Source of the DNA: Cellulosimicrobium sp. Marseille-Q4280
GTDB lineage: Bacteria > Actinomycetota > Actinomycetes > Actinomycetales > Cellulomonadaceae
Assembly (NCBI RefSeq): GCF_943181405.1
Contig: NZ_CALPBY010000009.1
Location: 124,001-188,000, forward strand
Reading direction: 5' to 3'
DNA length: 64,000 nucleotides
In this document: one piece after another, positions 26,555-34,664 of the stretch
Layout: every line of letters begins with the position of its first letter
How positions within the stretch are numbered: position 1 is the stretch's first letter
Notes under the pieces: model-generated
What the model saw: the letters and a program-made list of their open reading frames with translations, nothing else
What the model was told of the DNA's origin: nothing
The model's database searches: none
Position numbers and translations under genes: made by a program

Positions 26555-29269
26555 GTGGACACGACCGGCAAGGCACCGCGCACGAGCCTGCGCGCCCGGT
26601 GGCGCGAGCAGTCCGGCTTCCAGCTGGCGGACCTGCTCATCGCGATGGTGATCGCCGCCGTCACCGCGACCATCGCGCTGAGCGTGCTGGTCTCCACCGG
26701 CCTGCTGGTCACCAAGTCGATGGCCACGACCACGACGCTGTCCCAGCTGGAGGACGCCTCCGGCCTGCTGCTGCGCGACGTGAACGACGGCCGCAAGATC
26801 GTCGTCGCCGAGCCGGACGCCCTGACCGTGCAGGTGACGCGGGACTCGGTCTGCACGCAGCGGGCGTGGACGATCGAGGACGGCGACCTGGTCGTCACCA
26901 CGGACACGTTCTCCACCGAGCGGTGCACCGGAGGGTCCGAGACCGCCCGGATGGAGGTCGTGCAGGACGAGTTCACCGCCGACGCCCCGTTCCATTTTTT
27001 CTCGGCGCTTTCGCAGACGAACGAGATGCCCTCGCCGGTGTCCCTGAACGACGTGACCCGCGTCACCTGGGACCTGTCGGCGCTGCCGTCCTACCCCGAC
27101 GCCCGCGAGGTCGAGATCACCTCCGGCGCCGCGTTCACAGGGCGCGGCGCCTCGTCGGACGGCTCGGGCCAGGTGCAGGACGCCACCCGCCCGGTGCTGC
27201 AGGTCACCACCGCGCGCGTCGGCGTCGACAAGCCGGTGCTGGAGTGGACGGACACCTCCCCGGAGCTCACCGAGTCCTGGACCGTGTTCCGCATCGCCAA
27301 CCCCGAGGGCACGGGGTCGGGCACCGCGACGACGTGGACCGCGGTGATGCACCTGGGCGCGGGCATGCTGACGTGGACGGACACGACGCTGCCGGCCGGG
27401 TACACCGCGCAGTACACGGTGCAGGCGACCCTGGGCGACGGACGCCAGGGCCCGACGTCGAACCAGGTGAGCACCGGCCTGCGCCCGGCTGCCCCGACCC
27501 TGACCGCCACAGGCCGTCAGGCGTTCGTCGCCCTGTCCTGGAACCGCACCGACGGCGCCGACGCCTTCGACATCTACCGCGACGGGACCCTGTACCGGAA
27601 CTGGGCCCAGATCCAGGGTGCGGCCACCGTCTCGGCGTCGAGCGTCGCCTGGTCGGACCAGACCGGCGTCGGGCACTCCCACGACTACCGCGTCGTGGCG
27701 ATCAACCGCTGGGAGCGCGCCGCCACCGACCCCGCCGGCGCGAGCTCGGGCAGCGCCCAGCGCAACGTCGTCCCGGTGGGCACCGCACCGACCGCCGAGC
27801 TCGGCGAGCCCGGCCTGCGCACCACGCGCCTGGTCTCGGCCGCCAACGCCGCCGCCGGCGCGTTCACCGCGGCCGCGACCCCGCGCATCGCGTCCACGGA
27901 GACGACCTCGGCGTCCTGGCAGAACACCGTCACCTGGACCCCAGCCGGGTGGACCGGCTCGGGCCCGACGACCAAGGGCGGCGTGCACCGTGACCGCGGC
28001 TGGGAGACCCAGCAGCGCGCGACGACGTCGGCCGCGTGGGCGAACCTGTGGGCCGGGGCCTCTGAGCAGGTCGGCGCAGCTGTCTCGCGCACGGCGACCG
28101 CGGGCTACTCCGAGGCGTCCATCGCCGGGCAGTACCGCTACTACCAGGTCCGCACGTGCAATGCGGTCGGATGCTCGGCGTGGTCCTCGCAGGGGTCCTC
28201 GCTGCAGCGCCCGCCGACGCCGTCGTGCACCGCCGTGGCGAACTCGACCCGTGCCGCGACGGTGAACGTCACCCGGCCGGCGATCGCCTCGACGTACACC
28301 AACACCGAGGTCGTCGGCGGCGTGCCCGCAGCGGGGGTCGGCGTCGCCGGCACCGGCAAGGCGAACAAGACCTCCTGGGGCATCGACCACCTGCGCCACT
28401 CCACGGGGCAGACCTTCACGACCCGCAACGCCAACGGCTCCAAGGCCAACGGCGGCTGGTCGAACACCCGCGCGTGCGCAACCACCACGCCCGTGCTCGC
28501 CGTGTCGATCAGCGGCGTGAGCTCGACGACCCGCACGGTCAACGCCTCCGCCGCGGTCACCAACGGCACCAGCCGCAACATCACGCTCGAGGGCGTGGCG
28601 ACCGTCAACGGCACCAGCGGCCGGTGGGACCCGCTGCGCCACGCGACCGGTTTCACCGTCACCGCCCGCAACAGCGACGGCGTCAACAACGTCGCCGCCC
28701 AGCGCGCGATCTCCACCCAGCGCCTGACCGTGGCCACGCCGGCGCGCCCGTCGTGCTCGGCCACACGTGACGCCCAGTACGCCCCGACGACGGTGCGGTT
28801 CGCCTCGAACGGCGCCCTGTCGCGCTCGAGCGCCAACGCCTCCAGCCCGGGCTACTACTCGGCGTCGACGACGGCGACCAACACGAACTCCGACGGCTTC
28901 AACTCGGTCTCGGCGAGCTCGTCGAACTCGTGCGGCGTCACCGTCGAGCAGCGCCCGTGGATCAACGCGGGCGCGTCCGGCGGCGCCCCGTCGGCGGTCT
29001 GCGCCAACTACGTCGCGCACGGCAAGGTCAAGGACCTGCTGCGCTCTGCCTCCAGCGGCGCCACCTACCCGGGCTTCACCATCTCAAGCCCGGCCTCGGG
29101 CTCGTTCAACGCGGACTACGGCACCTACCTCGGTGGCCAGGCGAGCGACATGACGCTGCAGTGCGTGATGTACCGCGACCACGACCTCGTCAACAACATC
29201 ACCGGCCAGGTCAACGGCACGTACAAGCTGTCGGTCATCTGGAGCCTGGGCGCAGGCGGTGCCGTCTGA
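26555..29269 (+). CDS. Prepilin-like surface protein with fibronectin-type repeats
   Basis: 904 aa. N-terminus is a type IV prepilin/pseudopilin signature: basic residues, then SGFQLADLLIAMVIAAVTAT (no Glu at +5) followed by a long helix, as in PilW-like minor pilins. After a PilW-like head come several Trp/Tyr-containing beta domains of about 90 residues (fibronectin-III-like: LSWNRTDGADAFDIYRDG, YYQVRTC). It would be a very large pilin-anchored adhesin, perhaps for mating-pair contact. An unusual T6 tract occurs at 26995-27000. No prepilin peptidase gene is seen in this window. Confidence 0.7.
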   Translation: MDTTGKAPRTSLRARWREQSGFQLADLLIAMVIAAVTATIALSVLVSTGLLVTKSMATTTTLSQLEDASGLLLRDVNDGRKIVVAEPDALTVQVTRDSVCTQRAWTIEDGDLVVTTDTFSTERCTGGSETARMEVVQDEFTADAPFHFFSALSQTNEMPSPVSLNDVTRVTWDLSALPSYPDAREVEITSGAAFTGRGASSDGSGQVQDATRPVLQVTTARVGVDKPVLEWTDTSPELTESWTVFRIANPEGTGSGTATTWTAVMHLGAGMLTWTDTTLPAGYTAQYTVQATLGDGRQGPTSNQVSTGLRPAAPTLTATGRQAFVALSWNRTDGADAFDIYRDGTLYRNWAQIQGAATVSASSVAWSDQTGVGHSHDYRVVAINRWERAATDPAGASSGSAQRNVVPVGTAPTAELGEPGLRTTRLVSAANAAAGAFTAAATPRIASTETTSASWQNTVTWTPAGWTGSGPTTKGGVHRDRGWETQQRATTSAAWANLWAGASEQVGAAVSRTATAGYSEASIAGQYRYYQVRTCNAVGCSAWSSQGSSLQRPPTPSCTAVANSTRAATVNVTRPAIASTYTNTEVVGGVPAAGVGVAGTGKANKTSWGIDHLRHSTGQTFTTRNANGSKANGGWSNTRACATTTPVLAVSISGVSSTTRTVNASAAVTNGTSRNITLEGVATVNGTSGRWDPLRHATGFTVTARNSDGVNNVAAQRAISTQRLTVATPARPSCSATRDAQYAPTTVRFASNGALSRSSANASSPGYYSASTTATNTNSDGFNSVSASSSNSCGVTVEQRPWINAGASGGAPSAVCANYVAHGKVKDLLRSASSGATYPGFTISSPASGSFNADYGTYLGGQASDMTLQCVMYRDHDLVNNITGQVNGTYKLSVIWSLGAGGAV

Positions 29270-29286
29270 CCTCTCGGCCACCGCGT

Positions 29287-29331
29287 GCCCGGGGCATCTG
29301 TACCCCGAACGGGTGAAAGAATGCCCCGGGC
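29287..29331 (+). terminator. 11-bp hairpin
   Basis: GCCCGGGGCAT and ATGCCCCGGGC enclose 23 nt. Follows the adhesin stop by 17 nt. Confidence 0.7.
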
Positions 29332-29347
29332 CAGCCCGACTGCGAGG

Positions 29348-29357
29348 TGCCGCACAT
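29348..29357 (+). promoter_or_regulatory. Promoter element
   Basis: GGTGCCGCACAT context; 52 nt of leader before ATG 29410. Confidence 0.7.
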
Positions 29358-29409
29358 ATAGGCGCCACGACGAGGGAACGGCCCTCACAGTGACCGAACG
29401 GAGCAGACG

Positions 29410-30063
29410 ATGAGCATCAAGATGAACCGCCGCCAGCGGATCGCCGCCGCGATCGCCGCCGGTGTCGTCGCCCTGGGTGTCACCGCGGGCGTCGTCGTGG
29501 CGAACGTGCAGGACGAGCCGACCGTGCGCGAGCCGGTCGCCACCGCCGAGCCGGCCGCCACGACCGAGCCGACCACCCCGTCGACCCCGGAGCCGACCGA
29601 GGCCGCCACCCCGGAGCCGGTCATCCCGGCAGCCGCAGGCGAGATCGTCTCGGCAGACCTCATCGACGCTGCCCGCGACGCGGGCGCACAGGTGTACGTC
29701 TCGCCGAACGGTGACGGCTCGGGTGTCGTGGTCGACCCGGCCGCGGCCCTGCCGGAGCAGGTGCAGGTCGACATCACGTCGCTGCCCTCGCAGCCGAGCA
29801 CGATGCAGGACTTCTCGGACATGTCCGTCGCGCAGGGTGCCCAGCACACCGCGATGAAGGACGCCGGCATCAAGGCGTTCTACGTGACCCGCGCCCCGTA
29901 CATCGAGGGCACGAGCGTCGTCCGGCTGGACTGGATGGTGTTCGCGCTGGGTCTGGACGACGCCGGCTCGTTCGGCTCGACCATCGCCCCGACCCGTGAG
30001 GGTGCGCTGGCGGCGGCCGCTCCGATGCTGGCTGCCTACCCGGGCGTCCCGGTCATCGGCTGA
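29410..30063 (+). CDS. Membrane-anchored secreted protein, 217 aa
   Basis: Basic N-terminus, hydrophobic helix (about 11-31), then a Thr/Pro/Glu-rich spacer (TTEPTTPSTPEPTEAATPEP) and an external domain of about 130 residues. No lipobox Cys, so probably an uncleaved anchor or signal peptide. A 7-codon ORF (GTG 29390) overlaps its ATG. Flanked by its own promoter and terminator. Role unknown; neighbours suggest the mating surface. Confidence 0.75.
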   Translation: MSIKMNRRQRIAAAIAAGVVALGVTAGVVVANVQDEPTVREPVATAEPAATTEPTTPSTPEPTEAATPEPVIPAAAGEIVSADLIDAARDAGAQVYVSPNGDGSGVVVDPAAALPEQVQVDITSLPSQPSTMQDFSDMSVAQGAQHTAMKDAGIKAFYVTRAPYIEGTSVVRLDWMVFALGLDDAGSFGSTIAPTREGALAAAAPMLAAYPGVPVIG

Positions 30064-30065
30064 TC

Positions 30066-30101
30066 CCCACCGCCTCGCGGCCTCATCGTCGCGGGGCGGT
30101 G
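30066..30101. terminator. Hairpin terminator, possibly bidirectional
   Basis: CCACCGCC-T-CGCG pairs with CGCG-G-GGCGGTGG. It also lies in the path of a minus-strand promoter at 30159. Confidence 0.75.
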
Positions 30102-30158
30102 GCTTCGGCTGCCAGCCGCTGCAGCAGCGGCGCGGGGAGTGATTCTCACCTTCCCCAT

Positions 30159-30168
30159 ATGTGCGGCG
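30159..30168 (-). promoter_or_regulatory. Minus-strand promoter element facing the terminator
   Basis: CGCCGCACAT on the minus strand, 9 nt before GTG 30149. It would make a short antisense RNA or a 37-codon peptide ending at 30036, overlapping the end of the 29410 gene. Confidence 0.45.
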
Positions 30169-30235
30169 CACGCCCGATTTCGTGCGCCCGCGTGCGCTTC
30201 ACCCGACCCTCTTTCACCCCTCCTGGAGCCCCTCC

Positions 30236-30547
30236 ATGCTCGGTCTCGCCTTCCTCGTCGTCCTGGTCGCCATCTGGCTGTGCTGGGGCTGGATCGGACG
30301 CATCTTCCTCACCGCCACGACCCTGTTCTGGGGCCTGGGCTGGCTGCTGTTCCAGGGCGCGCGCAACGACGCCGCGAGCGCCGACGACCTCGGCGTCATC
30401 GACGCCCTGCTGTGGGCCTGGCTGATCGGCGTGGCCCTGGCCAGCGCCCTGCGGTACCGCTCGCGCCGGCGCGCCGCCCAGGCCCGTGCGGGCGCCTACT
30501 ACGCGGGCGGGTACGAGGACGGCTACACCGACGGGAGCGCCCGATGA
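30236..30547 (+). CDS. Small membrane protein, 103 aa
   Basis: ATG 30236 with GGAG 7 nt upstream. Three hydrophobic segments (LGLAFLVVLVAIWLCWGWI, FLTATTLFWGLGWLLF, LLWAWLIGVALASAL), then a basic tail with YYAGGYEDGYTDG. Unknown family. The next ATG overlaps its stop. Confidence 0.7.
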   Translation: MLGLAFLVVLVAIWLCWGWIGRIFLTATTLFWGLGWLLFQGARNDAASADDLGVIDALLWAWLIGVALASALRYRSRRRAAQARAGAYYAGGYEDGYTDGSAR

Positions 30548-30999
30548 CCACCACCCTGCCCGGCCTGCCGTACCTGGCGCCGGCCACGACCCCCACCGAC
30601 GACCTGCAGGCCGCCACCGGTGACGCGAACGCCACCTGGCTGCTCGCCGAGACGCAGGACGTCGCGCCGGGCGACCTGGTCCTGCTCGGCGTCGAGGGCA
30701 CCGAGCTCGCCGTCGCCGTCGTCGTCGAGGTGAACCAGCACTGGGCCGCCGTCCTGCCTGCCGCCGTCGCGGGCGCGAACGCGGCCGGCCGCCTGCTCAC
30801 CCCGGCTGGCCTGCCCGCCGTGCAGGCGTGGCCCGTCGAGGTGAGCGTGCACACCGGCCTGATCGAGCGCCGCATCGCCCCGGTCGCCACCGCCAGCGAG
30901 CTTGCAGCGCTGACCGCGGGCGCCAGCGACGAGCCGATGCCCGGCGACATCGAGGCGCTGTGGTCGAGCCTGAACCTCGGCATCGACACGGGGCGCTGA
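30544..30999 (+). CDS. Hypothetical protein, 151 aa
   Basis: ATG 30544 overlaps the previous stop (ATGA). Beta-rich central part (APGDLVLLGVEGTELAVAVVVEVNQHWAAVLPA) suggests a small barrel. No signal peptide. Second gene of a coupled three-gene set ending with the J-domain protein. Confidence 0.65.
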   Translation: MTTTLPGLPYLAPATTPTDDLQAATGDANATWLLAETQDVAPGDLVLLGVEGTELAVAVVVEVNQHWAAVLPAAVAGANAAGRLLTPAGLPAVQAWPVEVSVHTGLIERRIAPVATASELAALTAGASDEPMPGDIEALWSSLNLGIDTGR

Positions 31000-31004
31000 G
31001 CGAC

Positions 31005-31610
31005 GTGACGACCTTCTACGACCTCCTCGGCGTCACCCCCGACGCCTCGCGCGCCCAGGTGGTGCGGGCTTACCGGACGCAGATGCGCGCCGTGCACCCC
31101 GACACCGCTGGGGAGGCCGCCGATCCCGCGGCCGCCGACGCGCTGCACAAGGCCCACGAGGTCCTCTCGGACGCCGAGCGGCGAGCCACCTACGACCAGA
31201 CCCTCGGCGGGGACGCGCCCGCAGAGGCCCTGCCGCAGCTGGCCGGTGCGCCCGTCGTGCGCCGCCCGTACTGGCGCGCGATCGTCCCGGCGGCCGTGAT
31301 GGCCGCCGCCGTGGCCGTCCAGCTGGCCGTGCCCGTGCTGCGCGCCGAGATCGGCGTGTTCGGCGTCGTGCTGTGGGCGCTGGGCGCCGGCGGGGCGGTG
31401 GCCGGGTTCGCGGGCCTGCGGGCACCGGCGGCCATCGTCGCGGCGCTCGTCACGGCCCTGTACGTCGGGCTCGATGCCCCGGCCGGGCTGCTGACCTGGG
31501 ACCGGCTGCTGCTGGACGCCCCGTACCTGGCGTACCTGTTCAGCGCGGTCGCGGTCGCCTCCGCGCTGCGCTCGAGGTACCTGGACCGGCTGGCCGCGCG
31601 CACCGTCTGA
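31005..31610 (+). CDS. J-domain membrane protein
   Basis: 201 aa from GTG 31005. Residues 1-63 are a DnaJ J-domain: YDLLGVTPDAS, basic helix VRAYRTQMRAVHPD with the HPD motif, and AHEVLSDAERRATYD. About four to five membrane helices follow (from residue 87). J-domains recruit Hsp70. As a membrane J-protein in a transfer operon it may localise DnaK to the secretion channel for substrate unfolding or assembly. That role is inferred. Confidence 0.8.
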   Translation: MTTFYDLLGVTPDASRAQVVRAYRTQMRAVHPDTAGEAADPAAADALHKAHEVLSDAERRATYDQTLGGDAPAEALPQLAGAPVVRRPYWRAIVPAAVMAAAVAVQLAVPVLRAEIGVFGVVLWALGAGGAVAGFAGLRAPAAIVAALVTALYVGLDAPAGLLTWDRLLLDAPYLAYLFSAVAVASALRSRYLDRLAARTV

Positions 31611-31614
31611 GGCG

Positions 31615-31628
31615 TTTCGGCGCATGTT
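31615..31628 (+). promoter_or_regulatory. Variant promoter TTTCGGCGCATGTT
   Basis: CAT at 31623-31625, 9 nt to ATG 31635. That ATG is followed at once by TGA and overlaps GTG 31637 (ATGTGA). Confidence 0.65.
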
Positions 31629-31636
31629 GGAACCAT

Positions 31637-33586
31637 GTGAGCGCCACACCCCCTCCTCGCCGCCGTCGCGACTCCTCGCCGAACCCGGCCGCGAAGCCGT
31701 CGCCGAAGCCTGAGGCGACCACGTCCGGCGCGAGCGGCGCCGCAGCTGGTGGCGCCGGGGAAGCGCAGGGCCCGGGAGCAGGTGGCCGGCGTGCCGCCCG
31801 CGCGAACCGTGAGTCCTCCCCGAACCCGGCCGCGCCGCCGGCCGGTGAGGGCGAGGGCCCCCGCGAGCGGCCGTCCGGGCGAGCTCGTGCCGCGCGCGCG
31901 TCGGCGGCCGTCGGCAGCGCCGCCGGGGTCGCGGGCAAGACCACCGTCGGGCGGGTCGCCAACGCGGCCGCCACGGTCGCCGACCCGAACGCCACCGCGG
32001 GGGAGAAGGCCAAGGAGGCTGCGTTCACCGGCGCCGAGGCTGCTGTCACCGCTGCGGTCTCCGTCGCGGCCACCCCGCTCGCCGGGAAGGTCGCCGGCCA
32101 GGTCACCGGCAAGGCGATCCGGTCGCGCAAGGTGCAGATGCTCATCGTCGGTCTCATCCTGCTGCCGTTCCTGTCGGTCGGCGGGCTCGTGATCGCGTCG
32201 GTCACGATGATGAACCAGGTCGGCGCGCTGCTGATCGGCATCGCCGAGGAGGAGGAGCGCGAAGCTGGCGGCGGCGACGTCTGCCTGCCGACCGGAGGCG
32301 CGGACGGCGGCACGGTCTCCGACCTGACCGAGGAGCAGACCGGCAACGCCCGCATCATCGTCGAGGTCGGCCAGGAGCGCGGCATCGCGCCCCAGGGGTT
32401 CGTCGTGGCGATCGCTACGGCGATGCAGGAGTCCCGGCTGCGCAACCTCGACTACGGCGACCTGGACTCCATCGGGCTGTTCCAGCAGCGCCCTTCCCAG
32501 GGGTGGGGCACCATCGACCAGATCATGGACCCCTGGTACTCGGCCGGGAAGTTCTACGACGCGCTGGTCGCTGTGCCCGGCTGGGAGCAGATGGAGGTCA
32601 CGGTCGCCGCGCAGACCGTGCAGCGATCGCTCTACCCCGACCTGTACGCCCAGTGGGAGGCCACGGCCCGCGCCGCGGTCACCGAGATCACCGGCAGCAC
32701 CGTCCCGAGCGCAGGCGGCGGTTGCGCCGGTGCGGTCGCGGACTGCGTCGCCCTGCCGGCGAGCCTCGAGAACGGGCTGACCCCCGACGCCCTGAACGTG
32801 GCGCGCTGCACCGCCGCCCAGTTCTCCATCCCGGCCCGTGACATCGGGGGCGTCGGCCTGCGGCCCGCGAACCCCAAGTCCGACCACGCCACGGGCAAGG
32901 CCGTGGACTTCATGGTCCCGGACTACAAGTCCTCCGCCGGCGTCGCGACCGGCGACACGTGGGCCGCGTGGCTGATCGAGCACCACACCGAGCTCGGCAT
33001 CAACTACGTGATCTGGAACGTCAAGATCTGGGTCGCGTCGAGCGCTGATGCCGGGTGGCAGCCCTACACGCACCCGTCCGGCGCGACCGACGACACCAAC
33101 GCGCACAAGGATCACGTGCACGTGTCGGTCCACGGCAACGCCGGCACCGGGTTCGCGCCGGGTGGCGACGTCGTCGGCGGCTGGGCATTCCCCGCGAAGG
33201 CAGGAGCGGTCGTCACGTCCAGCTACAGCCCCTCGCGCTTCCACCCGACCCTGGGGATCTGGCGGCCGCACAACGGGACCGACTTCGCCTCGGCGGTCGG
33301 TGACCCGATCTACGCCGCGGCTGGCGGCACGGTCAAGTCCGTCACGCGCATGCACTTCTCGGCCGGGAACTGGGTCGTGATCTCCCACGGCGGCGGCGTG
33401 GAGACCGGGTACATGCACATGAGCCGCATCGACGTCGCAGAGGGTCAGGTCGTCCAGGCCGGCCAGCTCATCGGTGCCGCTGGCGCCACCGGCGGCGTGA
33501 GCGGCCCGCACCTGCACTTCGAGGTGAAGGTCAACGGCCTCTACACCGACCCTGTCCCGTTCCTGCAGCAGAAGGGCGTCTACTGA
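31637..33586 (+). CDS. Membrane-anchored peptidoglycan hydrolase (transglycosylase-like + peptidase domains)
   Basis: 649 aa. The N-terminus is basic and Pro/Ser-rich with a repeated RRDSSPNPAA / NRESSPNPAA motif. One membrane helix (about 173-195). Outside: a lysozyme/transglycosylase-like domain (about 235-330; AMQESRLRN, SIGLFQQRP), a domain with SDHATGKAVDF...DHVHVSVH (about 415-510) like D-Ala-D-Ala carboxypeptidase-type proteins, and a C-terminal M23 metallopeptidase (HNGTDFA, GPHLHFEV). It would open the cell wall for the transfer channel, like VirB1/TcpG. Overlaps the next gene by 1 nt. Confidence 0.85.
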   Translation: MSATPPPRRRRDSSPNPAAKPSPKPEATTSGASGAAAGGAGEAQGPGAGGRRAARANRESSPNPAAPPAGEGEGPRERPSGRARAARASAAVGSAAGVAGKTTVGRVANAAATVADPNATAGEKAKEAAFTGAEAAVTAAVSVAATPLAGKVAGQVTGKAIRSRKVQMLIVGLILLPFLSVGGLVIASVTMMNQVGALLIGIAEEEEREAGGGDVCLPTGGADGGTVSDLTEEQTGNARIIVEVGQERGIAPQGFVVAIATAMQESRLRNLDYGDLDSIGLFQQRPSQGWGTIDQIMDPWYSAGKFYDALVAVPGWEQMEVTVAAQTVQRSLYPDLYAQWEATARAAVTEITGSTVPSAGGGCAGAVADCVALPASLENGLTPDALNVARCTAAQFSIPARDIGGVGLRPANPKSDHATGKAVDFMVPDYKSSAGVATGDTWAAWLIEHHTELGINYVIWNVKIWVASSADAGWQPYTHPSGATDDTNAHKDHVHVSVHGNAGTGFAPGGDVVGGWAFPAKAGAVVTSSYSPSRFHPTLGIWRPHNGTDFASAVGDPIYAAAGGTVKSVTRMHFSAGNWVVISHGGGVETGYMHMSRIDVAEGQVVQAGQLIGAAGATGGVSGPHLHFEVKVNGLYTDPVPFLQQKGVY

Positions 33587-34209
33587 TGAACCTCAACCCG
33601 AAGTGGATCGGCATCGGCGCGGGCGTGGTGCTCGTGGTCGCCGCCGTGATCGCCGTGCTCCTGGGCCGCGGCGGCAGCGAGCCGGAGCCGGAGCCGACGG
33701 CGGGCAGCGGACCGGGCGTGACGATCACCTCCCCGGTACCGACCGAGGCCCCCGCCGACGACGAGGACGGGCAGGACGACTACGAGCACGCAGAGCACGA
33801 CGAGGTCGTGGTCGACCCCGAGCTCCTGAACTCGCAGTGGACCTTCGCCGAGGACGCCGACGAGCACGACGCCCACGAGCACGCCGAGGGTGACGCCTCG
33901 CAGTGGACCCCCGTCGTGGAGGAGTTCGTCGCGGCGTTCCAGAACACCGGCGTGGACGACGCGACGTGGCTGGCCGGCGTCGCCCCGTACCTCGACTCCC
34001 GGCTCGTCGAGGCGTACTCGATCCCCGGGGTCCGCGAGAACGTGATGGTCTCGTCCCTGCAGGAGGTCCGGGTGCTGTCCAGCGGGTTCTCCACCGCGCG
34101 CGCCGCCGTGATCTTCGCCGACCACGACGCTGACATGATGGTCGACCTCGGCCTTGCGGACACGCCCTCCGGCTGGGCCATCGCCCGCATCGCACCGTGG
34201 GAGGGCTGA
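33586..34209 (+). CDS. Acidic membrane-anchored protein, 207 aa
   Basis: ATG 33586 overlaps the hydrolase stop (TGATG). One N-terminal membrane helix (about 8-26). Then an acidic, His-rich spacer (EHAEHDEVV, EHDAHEHAEG) that could bind metal, and a C-terminal domain of about 110 residues. Coupled to the hydrolase, so likely an extracellular partner. Family not recognised. Confidence 0.75.
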   Translation: MNLNPKWIGIGAGVVLVVAAVIAVLLGRGGSEPEPEPTAGSGPGVTITSPVPTEAPADDEDGQDDYEHAEHDEVVVDPELLNSQWTFAEDADEHDAHEHAEGDASQWTPVVEEFVAAFQNTGVDDATWLAGVAPYLDSRLVEAYSIPGVRENVMVSSLQEVRVLSSGFSTARAAVIFADHDADMMVDLGLADTPSGWAIARIAPWEG

Positions 34210-34211
34210 GG

Positions 34212-34541
34212 GTGCCTGGAGCTCACCAGGCGCGCATCGACACCGTCCTCGGCGACTACCGCACGGCGGCCCAGCTGGCCGACGCGCTCGGACTGAGCGA
34301 GTCCGGGTTCCGCTCACGTCGAGCTCGCGAGGCGCAGCGTCGCGCCGACCTGCCCGACCCGGACCGGGCCCTGCCGGGGCAGATCGCGACGCCCGCGGCC
34401 CGCGTGCTGGGCCTGGAGGTCTGGCACGTCGACCAGGTCGACCGGATGCTCGAGCAGATCCCGCACCACCGCGCGCCCGGGCGGCCCAAGGGCGCTGGCG
34501 ACGTGCGCCCGCGCCGAAGGCACGCGCCCGCGGCTTCGTGA
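34212..34541 (+). CDS. Small HTH-like protein
   Basis: 109 aa from GTG 34212 with AGGG upstream (GTG 34197 also in frame). AAQLADALGLSESGFRSRR looks like a helix-turn-helix, followed by a VWHVDQVDRMLEQ helix and a basic tail RPKGAGDVRPRRR. Possible DNA-binding regulator of the transfer region. Followed by an inverted repeat. Confidence 0.55.
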   Translation: MPGAHQARIDTVLGDYRTAAQLADALGLSESGFRSRRAREAQRRADLPDPDRALPGQIATPAARVLGLEVWHVDQVDRMLEQIPHHRAPGRPKGAGDVRPRRRHAPAAS

Positions 34542-34563
34542 GGCGCGTCACGCCGTCGATGCA

Positions 34564-34599
34564 CGCTGCTGCACCGCGATGCACCGAGGTGCAGCAGCG
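34564..34599 (+). terminator. 12-bp inverted repeat
   Basis: CGCTGCTGCACC and its complement around 12 nt. Terminator or operator between the HTH gene and the helicase. Confidence 0.6.
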
Positions 34600-34647
34600 C
34601 GCTGACGTGCCCGGACGCAGCGCGCACGGTGCGTGACGACGCGGGCG

Positions 34648-34657
34648 TGCCGCACAT
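34648..34657 (+). promoter_or_regulatory. TGCCGCACAT promoter, leaderless
   Basis: Seven nt to GTG 34665; no ribosome site for an upstream start. Confidence 0.7.
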
Positions 34658-34664
34658 CCACCTG

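Noticed and set aside
22627-27066. 1479-codon minus-strand ORF across the VirB6-like region
   Set aside because: Low-complexity mirror frame; the plus strand encodes recognisable membrane proteins with overlapping starts and stops.
34629-34664. Upstream GTG start for the SF2 helicase
   Set aside because: It lies 5' of the promoter element and lacks a ribosome site; GTG 34665 fits the leaderless pattern.
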